DNA of 64,000 nucleotides, from positions 3,023,715 through 3,087,714 of the forward strand of contig JAJKFL010000006.1 of the NCBI GenBank assembly GCA_021186555.1, in the 5' to 3' direction. This stretch comes from Reticulitermes speratus. Taxonomy: Eukaryota > Arthropoda > Insecta > Blattodea > Rhinotermitidae. The position numbers were made by a program, and so were the translations under genes. The notes beneath the pieces are model-generated. The model was given only the letters and a program-made list of their open reading frames with translations. It searched no databases and was not told the DNA's origin. Below, one piece after another: positions 45,698-56,084 of the stretch; the first letter of the stretch is position 1, and the number at the start of each line of letters is the position of its first letter.

Positions 45698-45790
45698 CAC
45701 AGTGGTTATTGTATGCGCCTCCTGTTTTAAGGTCAGCAACTTATGTGTTTATGCGCACAGCGTATTTGCGTTTTTCATGTGATTTTACAA
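45698..45790 (+). repeat. Diverged leader and partial unit of the 114-bp family
   Basis: Reads ttaaagcacagtggttattg, then cgcctcctgttttaagg, then gcgcacagcgtatttgcgtt, in the order of the leader (gcccacacagtgtatttatg at its end). A distant relative outside any array. Confidence 0.45.
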
Positions 45791-46119
45791 GACAGGCAAA
45801 GTACGTATAAACGTAACATTGAGGCGCGTTCGCGTAACCATTGTTGTGTGGAAAAGCAATAAGTATAACATATACTGAGTGTGTGTCTGTAGCATTAGTT
45901 ATCCAGGATGCAAAGCGCATGCGCCGTATTATATTGTCATCTGTGGCCTGTCTGGCTGTATCATATTTTTCCACATTATCTCATAAACGGCACGATTTTG
46001 GGAAAAAAGTTATTGAACATAAAATGTGTGTTTTGACTTTCTCTTACAACTTTTGTCTGAACATTTCTCATACTGAGAAGAATTCAGCGAGATATTATCA
46101 TAAATGTAGATAGATCTTC

Positions 46120-46280
46120 ATTTAAAGTAACCTTTATTTTTGTCAGATTCTAGAGAAACTTGAATTTTTTCGACAGATTTTCGAAAAATCCTCAAATATA
46201 AAATTTCATGAAAATCCGTCCAGTCGGAGCCAAGTTGTTCATGCGGACGGACAGACAGACAAACAGACAGACATGATGAA
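46120..46280 (+). mobile_element. LINE-type 3' end (cggacggacagacag motif)
   Basis: Contains tttcatgaaaatccgtccag and then gcggacggacagacagacaa repeats. Sequences of this kind (an ending like 'ccgtccag...' followed by tandem acagacag) are common at 3' ends of insect non-LTR elements. No ORF left. Family not assigned. Confidence 0.5.
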
Positions 46281-46504
46281 ACTAATAGTCGCTTTTCGCA
46301 ATTTTGTGAGCGCACCTATGAAAGAACATTTATTTTCTTAAACATAACTGGCTGGAGTTTGTAATGAAAAAGCTGTGTGTTTACTGTGAGTTAGGAATTG
46401 AATTCTTGGACCTATGTAAATAAATTTCATACGTCAGATTTTATTCATTCTTGAAGTGTAAGAAGTCCGCTACAATTATTCATAAATTACATAAAGGTGA
46501 TGAC

Positions 46505-46640
46505 TAGGGTCTTGTGGGATGTGACGTTAAAATAATGAGAGGTTCTCGACGTTTCGACAGTTACTTTCCTTCGAAACGTCGGGAATAACTCCTCCAACGA
46601 CACATCGTAACATCACTGAAGAAGACTTGGGATCATAACT
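46505..46640. mobile_element. GACGTTTCG hairpin element, compact
   Basis: Left: gggtcttgtgggatgtgacg, ctcgacgtttcgacag; right: tcgaaacgtcgggaataact, cgtaacatcactgaagaaga. The two core words face each other only about 15 bp apart. Confidence 0.7.
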
Positions 46641-46644
46641 ACAC

Positions 46645-47100
46645 AGTTGTGAAACCCGCGATACGCGCTTACAAAGAGCTAATTTGTATTAAATGAACAA
46701 TGAAGACACATAACTTACCACAGCAAGAATATGCAGAAGTAAAGCGCCAGAAAGCATTTAGTACAACTAAACCTGGCGTTTTGTGTCTCTGAGTTCTGAG
46801 GCTGTCTCTTCCTTGCAATTACGCGACAGCACGAGGCAATAACATTATCATGTCGCTCCGCACAAATTCAGTCTCGAGTGCTTCTCTCATTTGCCCGACT
46901 AACATAAAGTACAGCCAATCCCATTCTTAATACCAGTACATATTTCTCCATAATCCGTAAACCTCATACAGTGTGACATAGAACATTGCAGCCAACTGTA
47001 TTATTCCTCCTTACTTTAGATAAAATGATTTTGTGCCTCTTCCAGAACAAACCCAATCCTGACTTAAATTGCGCGCGATTTTCTCCAGTAACTCCTGCGG
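46645..47100. other. No gene seen
   Basis: Unique-looking sequence. Confidence 0.45.
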
Positions 47101-47104
47101 TTAA

Positions 47105-47335
47105 ACTTGGGACCGGGATAGCTCAGTTGTTACAGTTACTATTATAAGGGACAGAAGTAGAAGGAACTATTTCGATTTCCACCTGTCACAACAGATCGTC
47201 CAAAGCGCCCAAACCGACTCCGGCGTCTACACAGTTGGCAGCGGGCGCTCCTTGCCCGGGTAAAAGTAGCAGCGCGGAGGGCCAAATATACCAGCCACTT
47301 GCATCTAGAGCCAAGGTTAAGAATGCATGGAGCTA
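47105..47335 (+). mobile_element. SINE group E, plus orientation
   Basis: Head gaccgggatagctcagttgt, a body with ggcagcgggcgctccttgcc, and the 3' words agaatgcatggagctatacc tcctc. The tRNA-like head resembles tRNA-Lys or -Ile D-arm sequence (gatagctcag). B-box is weak. Confidence 0.6.
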
Positions 47336-47454
47336 TACCTCCTCAACCGTTATGCGTTCATGGAATGGTGTCTAAAGACACTACTCTGGGGTTTGATTGG
47401 AGGATAAAAGTGCATAAAGTAGTTTCTCCGCACAACATGAAGACACACAGGAGG

Positions 47455-47697
47455 CGTAGAGGTATACCTCCACTCATTCTTACCTTAGCACTATGAGGAG
47501 AAGGACCAATTTCACTCCCCTGTCGCTTTAGTCCCTGAGGAAGAAAGTCTTGTGTACGTGAACAGAAGGCTGAGTGGGCCCCAGAGCTGATCTGGTCGTT
47601 TTGAAAAACAGAAAAATATCTTGCCCCTTCAGGTATTCAAACCCCGGATAGTCCAGTCCGTAGCCTAGTCACTACACTGACTGAGCTATCCCGTCTC
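47455..47697 (-). mobile_element. SINE group E, minus orientation
   Basis: Minus strand head near 47697 reads gagacgggatagctcagtca, gtgtagtgactaggc, and B-box ggggtttgaatacc; the body reaches cagatcagctctggggccc, and the 3' end has gtggaggtatacctctacg near 47470. Best preserved copy of this group; faces the copy at 47105 tail to tail. Confidence 0.8.
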
Positions 47698-47699
47698 CA

Positions 47700-48650
47700 T
47701 TGTTGTAAAAATGATAAGCCAAGAACTATTTGAAAAGTAAACGGAATAAGTGCCATGTCTTGGTTTTTGGTAGCATCTCGGTATTAGACGGGAGGGACTG
47801 GGAAAAAACCATAAACGTCACTGGATAACCAAGACCGAAAGGAGATATGAACTCAGGATACAGGAAAGAGGAGTCAGGAGCGGTAACAAAACGGCCGCGA
47901 CCTTCAGGTTTACCTGAAGAAACTGAAGAAATTTTTAAGTGCAGAATTATAAAAATAATTTCTGAGAGTAATGTAGGTCGTGAAAATAAAATACTAGAAC
48001 ATCCTGTATATTGGTGGGCGGATTTTTATTATAGAAGCAGAGAGGAATCACTGCGTCTCTCTTTCAATTAAGCTCTCCATTGTGTTTGTTCAGACCAAAG
48101 CAAAGTCCCTTATTCAGCTATATCCCGAGCTGCAAGCAAGAATGAAGGAATTTGCTTCTATTTTCTCTCCATCTCTCTCTTTATTTTTATCCCTTTATCA
48201 ATATTGGCTGGCAACTGCTGAATTGCAGTGTAAAGACTGGAAAAGTATTTTTCATCGCATCGCAGCTCACACCCAGCCCAAAAATGATTTATTTCTACTT
48301 TCGAAATTATCATGCAATTTGGCAGGGACTAGTGTCTCATTTATAAAAAAATAATTGTTCACTTTACGTATCATACTTATTGGTAATGAGTGCAAGATGT
48401 TTTCTATAACACTACGCCTCTTTTAAACACCGCTACCATCAGTTAGTAGGTTAAGGTAGCAATAATTTCTAGATATGCTTTTAGATACAAGTTTTTCGAA
48501 ATTAGGCTGTGACGAGATTTAGGCTACGAACAGCGCAACGACTACAGTGCGTTCGTTTTTTGTGTCTCGCTCATAGTAAGAGCTGCGTAAAAATATTTTA
48601 GGCATTCCAAATTCCAAAAGCAGTCTTCGCATTTCCTTAAGTTTATACGC
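47700..48650. other. No gene seen
   Basis: Overlapping 60-90 codon plus ORFs (47847-48354) show no domain. Confidence 0.45.
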
Positions 48651-48652
48651 TG

Positions 48653-48923
48653 ACTGTTGCTACCGTCTTTCTCCTTAATTTTGCCCGACGCTTCTTTAAG
48701 CTCACAGAGAAAGAACTAGCTCGCGTTTCACATGCTCTATCTCATGGAATATATTACGTGTAGGCTTCCTCAGTCGGACTTTACGTCTAGTCAGTTAAGT
48801 TTAATACTTAATATTACTTTATTTACTTGATCTACACACCTAACTTGGTCGACAGCAATCTCTTATCACCCAGCACGCTGATACACCTCCGTCTCTGCAG
48901 GCACCAAAAGTAATTCTCCCCTT
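48653..48923 (+). repeat. Unassigned dispersed repeat X, copy 2
   Basis: Same orientation and order of words as 21597-21872, with short indels (for example loss of tttagtaagaac). See the finding. Confidence 0.75.
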
Positions 48924-48924
48924 C

Positions 48925-49419
48925 CGAAACTCAAATCCAACTCCTCCTCACAACCTGCACTCCCGCCGTACAATATAGCACCCCTCTTATGTAATACAAA
49001 CCAATCCCTAATGTAAATTTTGGGTTGGCCAAAGCCGTGTTTGCCCCTCAGAACAAAAGAACCTTTAAATCTTCTCCTATACCATCGTAAAATTTTATAA
49101 AATTGTTCTACGAAATGTCACAGCAAAACATCCCTTTATGGTTCCCAAACTTAAGTTTCTAATCCCTTCTGAAAGAAAGTGCCCAAACAAGTCCTCACCC
49201 AGCTTAAATAATTTTCAGCGGTAACACTGTCCACTTGTGGTCTTATTTAAAGTGAAATTTATTGTGGGTCAACAAAGCTAAGAATCTGAATTTTCTGACA
49301 AATTTGTTGAAAATGTGGCTTAAGAAATTAAAGTGAATTTGTCGCAGCGGTTTATGCTTATATGCTGAGTCAAAGACTGGTAAACGGTTGGGTATATATG
49401 ATGTGCAGGCAAGATACTG
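48925..49419. other. No gene seen
   Basis: AT-rich unique sequence leading into the LINE insertion. Confidence 0.5.
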
Positions 49420-49435
49420 TGTAAAGATTACTTAT

Positions 49436-52128
49436 TACTGCAGTCTGTCTTACGACAGGTCCGTAGACTCTTCATTCTGCAGTCTGTCTTACGACAGGTC
49501 CGTAGACTCTTCATTCTGCAGTCTGTCTTACGACAGGTCCGTAGACTCTTCATTCTGCAGTCTGTCTTACGACAGGTCCGTAGACTCTTCATTCTGCAGT
49601 CTGTCTTACGACAGGTCCGTAACCCCTTCATTCTGCAGTCTGTCTTACGACAGGTCCGTAGCCTCTTCATTCTGCAGTCTGTCTTACGACAGGTCCGTAG
49701 CCTCTTCATTCTGCAGTCTGTCTTACGACAGGTCCGTAGCCTCTTCATTCTGCAGTCTGTCTTACGACAGGTCCGTAGCCTCTTCATTCTGTAGTCTGTC
49801 TTACGACAGGTCCGTAGACTCTTCATTCTGCAGTCTGTCTTACGACAGGTCCGTAGCCTCTTCATTCTGTAGTCTGTCTTACGACAGGTCCGTAGCCTCT
49901 TCATTCTGCAGTCTGTCTTACGACAGGTCCGTAGCCTCTTCATTCTGCAGTCTGTCTTACGACAGGTCCGTAGCCTCTTCATTCTGCAGTCTGTCTTACG
50001 ACAGGTCCGTAGACTCTTCATTCTGCAGTCTGTCTTACGACAGGTCCGTAGCCTCTTCATTCTGTAGTCTGTCTTACGACAGGTCCGTAGCCTCTTCATT
50101 CTGCAGTCTGTCTTACGACAGGTCCGTAGCCTCTTCATTCTGTAGTCTGTCTTACGACAGGTCCGTAGCCTCTTCATTCTGCAGTCTGTCTTACGACAGG
50201 TCCGTAGCCTCTTCATTCTGTAGTCTGTCTTACGACAGGTCCGTAGCCTCTTCATTCTGTAGTCTGTCTTACGACAGGTCCGTAGCCTCTTCATTCTGTA
50301 GTCTGTCTTACGACAGGTTCGTAGCCTCTTCATTCTGTAGTCTGTCTTACGACAGGTCCGTAGCCTCTTCATTCTGTAGTCTGTCTTACGACAGGTCCGT
50401 AGCCTCTTCATTCTGGAGTCTGTCTTACGACAGGTCCGTAGCCTCTTCATTCTGCAGTCTGTCTTACGACAGGTCCGTAACCCCTTCATTCTGTAGTCTG
50501 TCTTACGACAGGTCCGTAGTCTCTTCATTCTGTAGTCTGTCTTACGACAGGTCCATAGCCCCTTCATTCTGTAGTGTGTCTTACGACAGGTCCGTAGACT
50601 CTTCATTCTGCAGTCTGTCTTACGCCAGGTCCGTAGCCTCTTCATTCTGTAGTCTGTCTTACGACAGGTCCGTAGCCCCTTCATTCTGTAGTCTGTCTTA
50701 CGACAGGTCCGTAGCCTCTTCATTCTGTAGTCTGTCTTACGACAGGTCCGTAGCCTCTTCATTCTGTAGTCTGTCTTACGACAGGTCCGTAGCATCTTCA
50801 TTCTGTAGTCTGTCTTACGACAGGTCCGTAGCCTCTTCATTCTGTAGTCTGTCTTACGACAGGTCCGTACCATCTTCATTCTGTAGTCTGTCTTACGACA
50901 GGTCCGTAGCCTCTTCATTCTGTAGTCTGTCTTACGACAGGTCCGTAGCATCTTCATTCTGTAGTCTGTCTTACGACAGGTCCGTAGCATCTTCATTCTG
51001 TAGTCTGTCTTACGACAGGTCCGTAGCATCTTCATTCTGTAGTCTGTCTTACGACAGGTCCGTAGCCTCTTCATTCTGTAGTCTGTCTTACGACAGGTTC
51101 GTAGCCTCTTCATTCTGTAGTCTGTCTTACGACAGGTCCGTAGCCTCTTCATTCTGTAGTCTGTCTTACGACAGGTCCGTAGCCTCTTCATTCTGGAGTC
51201 TGTCTTACGACAGGTCCGTAGCCTCTTCATTCTGTAGTCTGTCTTACGACAGGTCCGTAACCTCTTCATTCTGTAGTCTGTCTTACGACAGGTCCGTAGT
51301 CTCTTCATTCTGTAGTCTGTCTTACGACAGGTCCATAGCCCCTTCATTCTGTAGTGTGTCTTACGACAGGTCCGTAGACTCTTCATTCTGCAGTCTGTCT
51401 TACGCCAGGTCCGTAGCCTCTTCATTCTGTAGTCTGTCTTACGACAGGTCCGTAGCCCCTTCATTCTGTAGTCTGTCTTACGACAGGTCCGTAGCCTCTT
51501 CATTCTGTAGTCTGTCTTACGACAGGTCCGTAGCCTCTTCATTCTGTAGTCTGTCTTACGACAGGTCCGTAGCATCTTCATTCTGTAGTCTGTCTTACGA
51601 CAGGTCCGTAGCCTCTTCATTCTGTAGTCTGTCTTACGACAGGTCCGTACCATCTTCATTCTGTAGTCTGTCTTACGACAGGTCCGTAGCCTCTTCATTC
51701 TGTAGTCTGTCTTACGACAGGTCCGTAGCATCTTCATTCTGTAGTCTGTCTTACGACAGGTCCGTAGCATCTTCATTCTGTAGTCTGTCTTACGACAGGT
51801 CCGTAGCATCTTCATTCTGTAGTCTGTCTTACGACAGGTCCGTAGCCTCTTCATTCTGTAGTCTGTCTTACAACAGGTCCGTAGCCTCTTCATTCTGTAG
51901 TCTGTCTTACGACAGGTCCGTTGCCCCTTCATTCTGTAGTCTGTCTTACGACAGGTCCGTAGCCTCTTCATTCTGTAGTTGTCTTACGACAGGTCCGTAG
52001 CCTCTTCATTCTTAGTCTGTCTTACGACAGGTCCGTAGCCTCTTCATTCTGTAGTCTGTCTTACGACAGGTCCGTAGCATCTTCATTCTGTAGTCTGTCT
52101 TACGACAGGTCCGTAGCCTCTTCCAAAG
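49436..52128 (-). repeat. 39-bp satellite, about 69 copies, made of LINE 3'-end sequence
   Basis: Plus-strand unit: TCTGTCTTACGACAGGTCCG then TAGCCTCTTCATTCTG and cag or tag. In the LINE reading frame one unit encodes GYGPVVRQT-E followed by TGA and one more codon. The other frames carry no stop, giving an 870-codon plus ORF (49388-52000) and an 847-codon minus ORF (49428-51971); both are artefacts. Units near the left end mostly carry ctgcag and agactc, those to the right ctgtag, agcctc and agcatc. Units at 51975 and 52010 have one-base losses that break the phase. Confidence 0.96.
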
Positions 52129-52573
52129 CCAGTTCTCCACAGGGTGCGATCTAGTGCTTCCTCTTTCAATTTCCAGTATCTTCTTTTTCCTTAAGGTCAT
52201 CCAGTAGCTGTTTACGTATTCTCCCTCGTCTTCCCGTCATTTCTATCCTTCCTTCTAACTTTCCTTCAATCACGTGTTTAGAAGGCAGTTTCTACGCAAG
52301 TGTGACCGAATCCAGTTAGTCTTTCTTCTTTTTATTGTATGTACGATATTCCTCTCTCCTTACTCTGTGTAATACTTCTTCATTTCTCACACGATCGGTC
52401 CAACTGATCTTCTCCATTCTTCTCCAGCACCACATTTCAAAACTTTCCAGATACTTCTGATCTACTTTCCCAAGTGTCCACGTTTCAGCACCACACAAAG
52501 CTACGCTCCAAATGTACACTTTACTAGTTTCTTTCTTAAATTTAAGTCCAGTTTGCTGGTGAAAAGAGTCTCT
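52129..52573 (-). pseudogene. RTE-like LINE ORF, C-terminal fragment with frameshifts
   Basis: Minus strand shows LFTSKLDLNLRKKLVK, a one-base loss, then ALCGAETWTLGKVDQKYLES and FEMWCWRRMEKISWTDRVRN, further small deletions near VRREEYRT, and after the shift the segment MTLRKKKILEIE. It then runs through RTGFGRG-like codons straight into the tandem tail. Close to copy 1 at the DNA level apart from about six indels. Starts within about 10 bp of the 5' truncation point of copy 1. No catalytic region. Confidence 0.85.
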
Positions 52574-52594
52574 TCTTGTTTGTAAAGATTACTT

Positions 52595-53284
52595 CACAAT
52601 ATAAATGTATTACCTAACACGTGAAGATCAGAATACTTCGCTAGCTGATATTGTGCCACCTGCTCCACATAATATCTGCTCCTTACGAGGCCCGACGTTT
52701 CGTTCATCTGCATTTATGGAACCTTTGTAAGACACTACCCTAAGCCAGTTGAGCGAAGCCGAAATATTGGATATAATTCAAGTATTCTACACTGACTTGC
52801 TACAGCGCTGTGTGTCAATAAAGTCTTCTAAACATAAATTTCAAAACGTAACAACATTTTGTTAGGGCGTCAGCGACTGATTATTAAGACTGATCACTGC
52901 TATATTTTGTGTTAGCTGGCATGGCAGATGGAAATTAAAACAAATGTCTATACAGGCGTAATAACATGACACACACACACACAAAACGTGAGCAGAAATG
53001 GTGGGGGTGGGGTTAGAAGGGAACGTGGTCGCTTTTATACTCTATCGGCCCACCAAGGACGGGGGGGGGGGGGGTTCTCCATCACCCTTCCACCCCCAGG
53101 GCACACCTTATCATGTTTGGCATTCGGTGCTCGCCTGCAATGCCCCAAGCACACAGTTCTCTCTTAAGATTTATGGCTTCAATATATTTCATATGCCAGG
53201 AAAAAGCGAGCAGAGACCTCTAGCAGAAGTCCAGGAACCAATTCTGACGTATTCGTGCTCCGTTACACAATTCGTATATATAGA

Positions 53285-53315
<31 letters not shown>

Positions 53316-53500
53316 CATGTAAGAAAGACCTACAACACTGCTACTCAGAGATTAGTTGCTAACCTTTTCAAAAGCATCTCCCCCCCCTAAGCAAAGAAAC
53401 GCATGTCATTCGGTCTCCCCAGAATTAAAATTTCGTGTATTTACTGTCCCCATTTCTTCAATTTCTCTCTTCTATTGCAATTTTATGTGATCATCTTTCG
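52595..53500. repeat. Mostly empty; hairpin-family core, (GA)n and homopolymers
   Basis: At 52688-52712 ggcccgacgtttcgttcatc resembles the hairpin family core. A G run lies at 53060-53074 and a (ga)14 run at 53287-53315. A 130-codon plus ORF at 52998-53390 spans these low-complexity tracts and has no domain. Confidence 0.6.
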
Positions 53501-53504
53501 GCAG

Positions 53505-53705
53505 CTTTGCACTGTGTAGCTATGAGCCGTGTTGCCGGTGTTTCGGAACCATCTGCTCTCTCCAATTCTAGGGTCTGAGTAGGGACAGATAATTACATCG
53601 GCAAGCGATCCTTGGGACCCAGGAGAAATGGACAGAGACTGTGATAAGTGAATCAATATGGCGACAAAGAGACTTCCCGAAACGTCGGGAATGCAGTTCT
53701 TTAAT
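53505..53705. mobile_element. GACGTTTCG hairpin element, both halves
   Basis: Left half has gagccgtgttgccggtgttt and cggaaccatctgctctctcc; right half has agacttcccgaaacgtcggg and aatgcag. Ends are diverged. Confidence 0.6.
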
Positions 53706-53734
53706 TTCTTACATGAAATAAGATTATAATTTTT

Positions 53735-53868
53735 AGGATATGACGCCGTGATTTCTGGTAGACTGTTGTCGCTTCTGGGTAACCTTCTGTCTACTTCTTC
53801 AGGGCAGAACTTCTACTATACTAAAACAAGGAGCAGATTGCTCTGAAACGTCGGTACCGCAGATGTCA
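53735..53868. mobile_element. GACGTTTCG hairpin element, both halves
   Basis: Left: taggatatgacgccgtgatt, tctggtagactgttgtcg; centre: ctacttcttcagggcagaac; right: ggagcagattgctctgaaac, gtcggtacc. Lies 30 bp from the previous element. Confidence 0.65.
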
Positions 53869-54084
53869 CATGTTTCAGTACTGCTTTCCATAATTACCAT
53901 TCACATTTCAAGACATATTTCAAAATTGCAATAACTACACTGCTCCATTTTTACTATATTTGGATTTTATCATTTCGATATCTACATCTTTTCCATTTAT
54001 CAAACTGTCAGGAATAAAATTTTGAAGCTTAGTGTTCATTTAAATGACACATAAATTCTGCCCGTGATAAATGGGCCCCTGTCA

Positions 54085-54735
54085 CCTCGACATGACGCGT
54101 CCTCAGGTTGCGGATAAAGGCGATGATATGCATACACAGAGGATAGGTGTCTACGTATATTGAATAAGCAGTCGTGGACAGCCGACAAGGGACGGTCCTC
54201 CAGCTTGGTGGTTGGACGAAGGACTAAGACCTCTCACAGTAAAAACTTAACATGTTACGAAACGTATTCAGCTCAGGCTGAGGCAGTTCAAGACTTGCGG
54301 TGTTGGGGAAGACAGTTGGGCCTAAAGGCACGAGGCGAACGCTGACTGGAGAAGAATGCATAATAAGAAGCTTCATGATATGGACTCCTTACAACATATT
54401 ATTCGGGTAATCAAATCAGAAAACTAAGATGGGACGGACATGTGGCACGTATGGAGCAGAAGTAAAATGCATACAGGGTTTTTGTGGCGAAATATAAGGG
54501 AAAGAGTCCACATGCAAGACCTGGGCGTAGATGCACAGGTAATACAGAAATGAATCTTCAAGAAATAGGACAGCGGGCGTGGACTAGATTGATCTGGCTA
54601 TGAATAGCAACAAGTGGCAAGATTTTGTGAATGTGGCAATGAACTTTCATGTTCCATAAAATAGCGGTATTTTATGGTTAGCTGAGGAACGATTAGCTTC
54701 TGAAGAATGGCTGTGCTCCATGGGCTTAGTTATAA
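54085..54735 (+). mobile_element. LINE family B, probably internally deleted
   Basis: The left part (54085-54260) matches the block at 365-560 (gacgcgtcctcaggttgcgg, aataagcagtcgtggac, ggtcctccagcttgg). The right part (54400-54730) matches the ORF tail and 3' UTR of the 19264 copy: KLRWDGHVARME, a gtgtagatg-like WEDN region, then aatgaactttcatgttcc and attagcttctgaagaatgg. The long coding region expected between is missing. Everything is diverged and frameshifted. Alternatively these are two neighbouring fragments of one family. Confidence 0.6.
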
Positions 54736-55495
54736 TGTTCAGCTCGTACCGCGCAGTAATCACACTCCGTCTCAGTTATACAAACCAGTCAGTTAATGTT
54801 GTACAGTGAAATAATCGCTGTTTGTTCTGAGATCCACACAAAACACATAAATACAGTCCGTACCCGCGCAGTAAACACACTCCGTCTCAGTTATACAAAC
54901 CAGTCAGTTAATGTTGTACAGTGAAATAATCGCTGTTTGTTCTGAGATCCACACAAAACACATAAATACAGTCCGTACCGCGCAGTAAACACACTCCGTC
55001 TCAGTTATACAAATCAGTCAGTTAATGCTGTACAGTGAAATAATCGCTGTTTGTTCTGAGATCCACACAAAACACATAAATATAGTCCGTACCGCGCAGT
55101 AAACACACTCCGTCTCAGTTATACAAACCAGTCAGTTAATGTTGTACAGTGAAATAATCGCTGTTTGTTCTGAGATCCACACAAAACACATAAATACAGT
55201 CCGTACCGCGCAGTAAACACACTCCGTCTCAGTTATACAAACCAGTCAGTTAATGCTGTACAGTGAAATAATCGCTGTTTGTTCTGAGATCCACACAAAA
55301 CACATAAATACAGTCCGTACCGCGCAGTAAACACACTCCGTCTCAGTTATACAAACCAGTCAGTTAATGCTGTACAGTGAAATAATCGCTGTTTGTTCTG
55401 AGATCCACACAAAACACATAAATACACTGTGTGGGCAGAACGTGGAATTGTAAATTTTAATCTGGTGGTACATATAGTAACCACTGGGCTTAAAT
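54732..55495 (-). repeat. 114-bp satellite, block 3
   Basis: About six units on the minus strand. The array starts at gttcagctcgtaccgcgcag (unit 3' end) and finishes at its leader, gtgggcagaacgtgg... ending tatagtaaccactgggct near 55470-55490. One unit has an extra base (gtacccgcgcag at 54862). Confidence 0.95.
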
Positions 55496-55499
55496 AGCT

Positions 55500-56083
55500 T
55501 AACACATATGCTTTGATTATTTTCCTATAATTGATACATTAGTATATTTGACAAAATACACTCGATATCGGATATTTTGAAGTCAGTATTTTTGGTTTTT
55601 GCTTGGCGCCATTATAAAAAGCGGTTTCTAGAGGGCAGTAAATTATACTGCAGACACTTTTTGTTTAGTGGGGGGGGGGGGGGGGCGGAATAACATGTAG
55701 CCCTCACGCTGTTTGAGCCAGCTTCTCGTATAGCGCAGGAACCATGCGGAAAGTTTTGAGACTCTCATTGTCCTCTAAAGCAGCATTAAACTTGGCCACA
55801 GACTATGACTCTGTCTAAGTCGTATAAATTATACAGTAAGGCTAGTCTCGCCACTCTCTTTAAAGTTACTAGCACCGATGAAAACAAAGGATTAATTCTA
55901 TTATGTGTATCCTAACAATGCTAAGAGCTTACCTTCTTACTTTCAGTCCAGGACATTCTTCCGTATAAACACCTGTAATCCTGGTAAAGTTTCAGGCGTA
56001 GGGACAACTGAACTTTGAGATACAAGCGCAAAAGTTTCCTTTGTGTAATGGTATATTCCGTGACTGCCAGAACAAGAATCAAA
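55500..56083. other. G run, otherwise no gene
   Basis: A G run at about 55670-55685; no ORF or element. Confidence 0.5.
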
Positions 56084-56084
56084 T

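Larger units (their letters stand above)
49420..52594 (-). mobile_element. RTE-like LINE copy 2 with giant tandem 3' tail, 14-bp TSD
   Basis: The direct repeat tgtaaagattactt at 49420-49433 and 52581-52594 brackets a 3,147-bp insertion. Read on the minus strand it starts (52580) at aacaagaagagactctttt, runs through the same ORF tail as copy 1, and then into about 69 tandem copies of a 39-bp unit that equals the 3' end of the ORF, ending at the left repeat. The satellite is thus inside the insertion, on its 3' side. Confidence 0.93.

Noticed and set aside
49388..52000. 870-codon plus ORF and 847-codon minus ORF
   Set aside because: Both come entirely from a 39-bp tandem repeat that lacks stops in those frames; start and end codons lie just outside the array, no domain is present, and the repeat lies in a LINE 3' tail.
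52998..53390. 130-codon ORF
   Set aside because: Spans a G homopolymer and a (GA)n microsatellite (REREREREREH), with no recognisable domain.
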